From: Phoronis australis | Taxonomy: Eukaryota; Phoronida; Phoronidae | Assembly: GCA_002633005.1 (NCBI GenBank) | Contig: NMRA01000514.1 | Location: 62,001-126,000 of the forward strand | DNA: 64,000 nt | Direction of reading: 5' to 3' | In this document: piece by piece, positions 58,201 to 64,000 of the stretch | Layout of the letters: every line of letters begins with the position of its first letter | Numbering within the stretch: the stretch's first letter is position 1 | Position numbers and translations under genes: made by a program | Notes under the pieces: generated by a model | What the model was told of the DNA's origin: nothing | Database searches by the model: none | The model's input: the letters and a program-made list of their open reading frames with translations, nothing else

Positions 58201-60089
58201 GGCATTTTTCAATTCGTGAGGTTTCGTATGCCGCCATGGACATAAAGCTAATATGAGCCAGTAATAGAGAATGGGATGTAGGCACTTAAAATGTTTAGTC
58301 TGGTATTATAAGACAATAAACATGTCATGAACTTGAAGCGGATAGCGTAGTAAAGACAATGAAGGATCTTCCCGTGCAAGGTTTAGTCAGAAAGATAAAC
58401 CTACGCCAAAATGGGACGCCAACTTTCTGTAGGATTAAGGATGTGCAGAGGGGCCTATCCTCAGCAAAATGACGGCCACTGAGGTGATTGGTCGGCGAGG
58501 TTGGAGTGTTGAATTGTGGGATTGCGTTATGTGCTTCCGTCATATTTCGCCATCAGTACAGTCTGTTGAACTCAAGCCTAGTTAATTGTTTGGGCTTGTG
58601 TATCCGTAGAAAAATACGGCCATTTGGCCTTTTCATTTTGACATGAACTTGATTCAGATTTTTGCAGAAGCAGTGGAACCCGTCACTATACTAACGTATT
58701 ACAGTGGGGGTGATTGACCTATCGCCAGGATTTTGAGTGACGGCTTAGCTGACCAATCAGAACGCAGCATTCTTGACACACCTTAGTTTCTAAGCCGGCA
58801 TTTTACCCAACAAACAACACGTTGCCGGGTAAAATTTATTGTATGCTCGTCAACATTACGCAAGGGGGTGGAGCTGTGCGATAGGTCAATTGACATACAT
58901 GGTGCAATAATGGGGTCTGTGTGAGAGGCTCGGTACAGAGAACACCACACACAAGTAAGACTGCTGACGATGTAGGTTTTGGCCAAATAATTAGAAGAAG
59001 AAAACCCAGCACAATTGTTGTTAGCATTCTGTGTTGACATATATGCACGAGTCCAACGTTTCGATGACGTTCAGTTCATCATCCTCACGGAGTATATCAA
59101 ACCTCAACAAATAAGTTCACAAGAAACAAAATCAAATGAATGAAAGCTCACTTGTAAAACAGTCACACGCAAAGGTCAAAAGTTTAAAAATATCCTCAAA
59201 GGGTGAGCTCAACCGACCCCTAGTTGACCTTGTTTCTGGTGGCTTGATATACTCCTTGAAGATGATGAACCGAGCTTCATCGAAACGTTTTGATTCATGT
59301 ATATATGTAAGTAAGACTGGTTTCAAGCAGTTTGCCACTTCCTTTTTGGATCAGTCATAAAAGTATGATGCCCTGAAAAGTGTCCCTAGATAACGAGAGT
59401 GGAGTCAAAAATCCGATTGCCATTATATCAAATTGCATGATTGTAAAATCGTTATCGTTGATTTTGGCTGGATTATTGGTTTTTGAATTTAACCACTTGG
59501 CATTTAACAAAGTATGCAGAAAGTATCAGAATCTCAATCTCTTATAGTCAACGTTCCAGAATCGCAGCGTTGCATGCTGCCGTAACTCCATTGAAGGGTA
59601 GAGAAGTCGTGCCACACAAATTTACAAAACGAATTAATCCGCAAGCAGGTCCAGATTAATGTGCACACGGGTCGTACCCGGTCCATTTTCAAGTGACACG
59701 CTTGAGATTCCATTGCCAACGAATCCATCGCATGTGGGAACATACGACAGTTTTGTATTCTACATTTTAAGCACAGTCGAGCTGAATCGGCTTTTGAAAC
59801 ATAAAAGGAGGTGTCTAGGAAGGGCTATCATTTGTTCACACATGACGAAACAGGTTCCCTCCGCCTTAATGACTGATAGACCACGATTACATGGCGGGTC
59901 ATTGCCTAGGAAATGATGTCAATCAATAAATTAGTCATCGCCACATTTAGTTTCTAGCACTGAGCTGCTGGTGTGAAAATATAAACGACAAATTAGATCC
60001 CTGTGAAATTTTGAGTTACAAAATCGAGAAATTACTTAGATGCTCGTGCGTTTGCAGTCAAGTTGCTACACTAAAATGCAAACGCTAAA

Positions 60090-60415
60090 CCCGAGTCTAC
60101 ACTACGAATTTTCGACATCGTTTGTGTCTTAGTGCATGACCTTTGTAACCCTGTCTACAGATTTCGATTGTGGAGTACTACTCTATATAGCGACTTTTAA
60201 CTTTGAAAAGTCTTGTCGAAACACCTGTCTACGAAATCTGATTAGTCGTAAACGGCAGTCATAAACAGGCGTTTAAACACCATGTCTACAAATCCTGTTT
60301 TTTGTATACCAACGACTTGGTAATTAAATGATATTCGTATCTGAGTACCAGTCTACACGCGCGTACCTATGTTTTGCTGGCGAAGTCGTGTATGAAAAAT
60401 CGTAGTGCTTGAAGT
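60090..60415. mobile_element. Possible foldback element with internal gtctaca repeats
   Basis: The left end acactacgaattttcgac faces a right end containing aaaaatcgtagtg. Inside, the motif ctgtctaca or agtctaca recurs about every 60-70 bp. Confidence 0.35.
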
Positions 60416-60944
60416 GGGCTTTACAGCTAAACTAGTGAAGTCTTACCAATGAATTTTGTGTAATTTGTTGTAAAAATGAGTAGGAATAAACAAACGGTTT
60501 GAATCATACATTTTAAAAAAAACGGTTGTCATTTGACTTTGTACACTGAAATTCGAATGTTGCCGAGCTTCGATATTTTTGGGCAGCGAATATACTAGTC
60601 TTGCAAACTTTGAAACATTAACACGTCTCCTTTTACACAACACGGTGTTTGAAGAGTAGCGATGTCACGTTCTAACAAGGCAATTAATCTGACAACTTCA
60701 TGAAGATGAGCATGCACGTGTATTGTGAATTATCCGTATACTGTTACCAACTCTAATTGCTGGATAAACACAGCCAAGTGTTTATAAACAACTATCTCAT
60801 TTTAGCACATCTGGAAAATAAAACAAGCGATTTCTACGGGTGTTTTTGCAATTAGGGTGCAATTTTGCCTGTGTTAATGAGACTAGTCATAGACGGATGA
60901 GTCTATAAACTTTAGTCCTGTTTAAAACAAATACTCTACATGGT

Positions 60945-61365
60945 TGAACGACAAAATTATAGATTTTAACCCAATAGATATTTTTTAAAAACAAGAAACC
61001 TGAAGAATTTGATTTTTGACTTAATACCTGTCGGCCATTAATTGGGCCACGTGACATTGCCAAATCTAAAGAAACGGCATTAGCATGATCAACTTCCGTT
61101 TCAGATAAATGTTCAAGATGAAATCTCAAAATTCCTTACGGTTTTCGAAATATCATTTCGCTTTTTCGAACCATGCCCTTTCGTGTAGTTTTCATGATAA
61201 TCACAAAAGTCTTACTTTGTGACCCCTCTGCAGAACTGGAATAGTTTATAAACAATTCCTAACAGCATTTTGGAGAACAGTGCGTAAAGTATCCGGAAAG
61301 TTTCATGTGAACCCGGTCAAACATTCCTGGCCAAATTTGAACATTTTTCTAGGGCTCTACATTAC
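60945..61365 (+). repeat. Dispersed repeat family, copy 5
   Basis: tttttgacttaatacctg, cattaattgggccacgtgac, atgttcaagatgaaatc, agtttcatgtgaacccgg, end tagggctct. A weaker partial copy follows at about 63080-63270. Confidence 0.55.
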
Positions 61366-64000
61366 CTTGATAGATAGAAAGCGATATCAATCGGAGGTTA
61401 TAAAAGGGTGCTGGCGGCTACAATGTTTGGGGCGATTAAAATGACGCTATGATGACGATGCCTGCTATGGTTAGGATGACGACCGCGATAATACAAATGG
61501 TGGTGACTTGAGCCAATCAGGAATTGATTTTGATTGATATCGCAGGTGCAGTGTAGCAACATCTGGTCACGTGGTCTGTTTACACTCAAATACACATCGC
61601 AGACGAGACAGTTTTGCTTGTGGTTCAAGTTAAACCACATATGGCCGAGGAATACGCCCCGGTCTTAAAGAGGCCTGGAGCGCGACTAACATACTAAACT
61701 GCATTATTCAAATTGGTCCTCTACAACTGAAACTGAGTTCAACCTGGTCACCAGGTACTTTTACGTTTAGTTCGTAAAGAATTTGGATTTCTGTTGATGT
61801 CAGAGCATTTTTCAATTAGCTTTAAATTTCAAAAAATGATCTTTCATTAGCTCGTCACTTCGTCGATTTTTCTCCCTTCGATTTTTCACAACGCTTCTCC
61901 TTAACTGGTATGGCGAGACATAGACGTAGCACATTTCCCTCATATGGAAAGGTAACTTTTAACCTTTTATGTAAACAAAGCAGTGTCGATTTCAATCAGC
62001 AGCCGGTCCAATTAAGAGGTATATAATGTAAGTGGTAACTATATAAAATTACTTATAAACATATCGTAGTGTTCAAATGTATTCTAAAATGTACTTGAAA
62101 TCAATTTTGGAAAATTCCCTCAAACTGTGTTGTCGACCTCAGATTTGAAGTGCGATCATACATGATAATCTTGTCAGTCAGCTGTTTGTCTAATAACTGT
62201 GTGCGCGTATTTATCATATGTGGGATGACTACAGAGTATTTTCTCTGCGCACATTTCAAAAATCTTTTTTTTTCTGGAAATTTCCTCAAGGTGAAATTGA
62301 ATAACTCTGTAATCGACGTTACGAGATGATTATTTCGTCAGGAATTGTTTAAAAGATATTTTGGCTAGCTTTTGCATTCCATACCTGTTAGGAAAAGCAT
62401 TGTGGTTCGTGAAGAGTCCCTGGAATTATCTCACACTCCAAAAAACGAGGTGTTTGGGGGATGAGCTGATAAATATTTAATACATACCCGATACATCTCA
62501 TAAAAAACTCTGGTAACCATATGCCCCGTCTTGAACTTCAACTTTAGGTAACGTACACAAGAGCGCTGCCAGCGCCTTCTAGTTTAAAGCTACGTTCGCC
62601 AACTTCAAAAACTGAAAAACCACTGAGTGAATTTTCTTCTTGAAAAATCATGCGTCCCAGATAATTTATTCAACATCATTTATGACTAGACAAAGTCATG
62701 CTTAAGGATATCTAGGGCCTTATTAATTTTTGCAATATGAATACCTGTGTAGAAGAATCTGTTATCTTCATCTCTAATTAACCTTAAAATCAAGACGTTT
62801 TATTGATAATTAAGTTAATTACGCATAGCAAATTCAGTTAATATTGCGAGTGAGTGTTGAAATAAAGACCATGTATAGTAAGGTTATATTGACCAAAACA
62901 AGTTTTTACCGAATAATTTAGCAAAAACCGTGATTTTGAGACTCGACACGTTTTCGACTTTCTTTCGACTTCACAAAATCTGCTTAACTTTAACTTAAGA
63001 ACACAAGTTCTGGAAAATGGCACGGTGGACTTCATTGAAACTTCCCAATTCTAATATTCATTTACATGTATCAATCTCACTGAAAAACGCTATTAGGATT
63101 TTTTAAAGTCCTAGTTTTATTGTGCTGTGACATAGGTGAATACGACCGCTGTATTTTTACAAAAATGCCTAGAAACCAAACTAAAAGAGTTATCAAAAAT
63201 TCCTAACTGCTTTTTTAGAGATATCGGCAAGTTTTCTTTTGAAGAAGGTTTCATTAAAATCAACTAAACGGTATTTGTGCTATGAATGTACATTTGGTAG
63301 AAATGAAGCTTTGACTTAAAAATGGTGACCACGTTATCTTCACAATAACACGTATTACTAAGTGTATTTTCATAATCCTGATCTTTCTTCTTTCAGAAAG
63401 CACGTTTACTGGTTGACACAGCCTAGATTTTTCTGGTATATTGAGTTTGAACTAACGTTCCTCAATAAGATCCTGCATAACATTAATCAAGCCTTGCCAA
63501 CATCAACAAAGGATCTGGGGACATCCGGGATTGGATCCCGAGATTTTGATGTCGTGTCAAACCTTTTTCTTGGGGCACTGGAGTGAAAATGCACCCATTT
63601 CTATGTGTTGTATGCAAAAATAACTAAAGAATTTAACTAATGTGAACCCGGATATTTAAAAGTAGTTCGACAGTGTAATGGAACTAAAAACGGTGAAATC
63701 GGAATTCCACGTATTCTGCAAGTAATTCAAGAGATTTTTCGGAAACTAATTTTGAGATCTTATTCTTCAGCGATAAGATCGCTGAAAGTTAAATATTATA
63801 AATATAAGTTATTACATTTTAGCTGTTGGACGATTTGTGGAGTGAGCGTTGCTCTTCTTAAGCTGTGGCTAGTCCCTGTACCTCAATTCCTAGCCAATCA
63901 GTGCTCCGCAACTTGTAAACACAGCGACTGTCCGCCGCAACAAGCGCTGTTTTTTAACGATGCGCTTGGGGCTCTGACTGTCGCTGATAAAGCACATAGC

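Larger units (their letters stand above)
48861..64000. other. Region upstream of the IF gene, no recognised gene
   Basis: Small open frames of up to about 110 codons occur on both strands. None has recognisable domains or convincing splice partners. It contains a tRNA-like relic (51210-51281), a 12-bp perfect hairpin (51571-51604), a 26-bp tandem array (53190-53320), MITE-like elements (55085-55252, 60090-60415) and dispersed-repeat copies (60945-61365, about 63080-63270). Confidence 0.55.

Noticed and set aside
1-64000. CRISPR arrays, bacterial operons, rRNA genes
   Set aside because: The window is intron-rich eukaryotic DNA; the tandem repeats seen lack a spacer pattern.

Overview
This is eukaryotic, metazoan nuclear DNA: AT-rich, intron-rich, with long non-coding stretches and scattered short repeats. 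There are no bacterial-style operons and no rRNA. Two multi-exon genes can be rebuilt from splice sites and reading-frame phase. They are convergent. The second encodes an intermediate filament (IF) protein with a lamin-length coil 1b and a lamin tail domain but no CaaX box. Chordate cytoplasmic IFs have the short coil 1b, so the source is probably a non-chordate invertebrate (a lophotrochozoan or ambulacrarian is plausible). I cannot name the species. Layout: 1-7172 has no recognised gene (AT-rich degenerate array, microsatellite, copies of a dispersed repeat, one tRNA-like relic). 7173-16668 (+) is an organic anion transporter (OATP/SLCO family) of 8 coding exons and 683 codons, with every splice phase consistent. 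Its second exon is present twice, about 1.1 kb apart, around a single N. 16669-23369 is the intergene, with a 43-bp tandem array and a MITE-like element. 23370-48800 (-) is the IF gene: promoter with TATA and CCAAT boxes, head plus start of rod in exon 1, an 11.3-kb first intron, six further rod exons, a cluster of tail exons, three exons of lamin tail domain and a short last exon. 48800-64000 has no recognised gene, only repeats and hairpins. The most interesting system is the IF tail. Between the last rod exon (donor phase 2) and the first lamin-tail exon (acceptor phase 1) lie at least four Ser/Gly-rich or charged exons (32117-32322, 31562-31713, 30883-31139, 30317-30426), plus a possible fifth (33391-33458). 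Each enters in phase 2 and leaves in phase 1. Any one of them joins rod to lamin tail in frame, and any two in tandem shift the frame, so the arithmetic predicts mutually exclusive splicing of interchangeable linkers. A phase-neutral 27-nt microexon, a phase 1-1 Gly-rich exon, a possible terminal-exon use of one cassette, and a Cys-rich open frame in the last intron would add further isoforms. No transcript data were available, so all exon use is inferred from sequence. Both single-N positions (9119, 40991) sit exactly at the junction of near-identical direct repeats. That points to assembly joins of overlapping or allelic contigs rather than real duplications.
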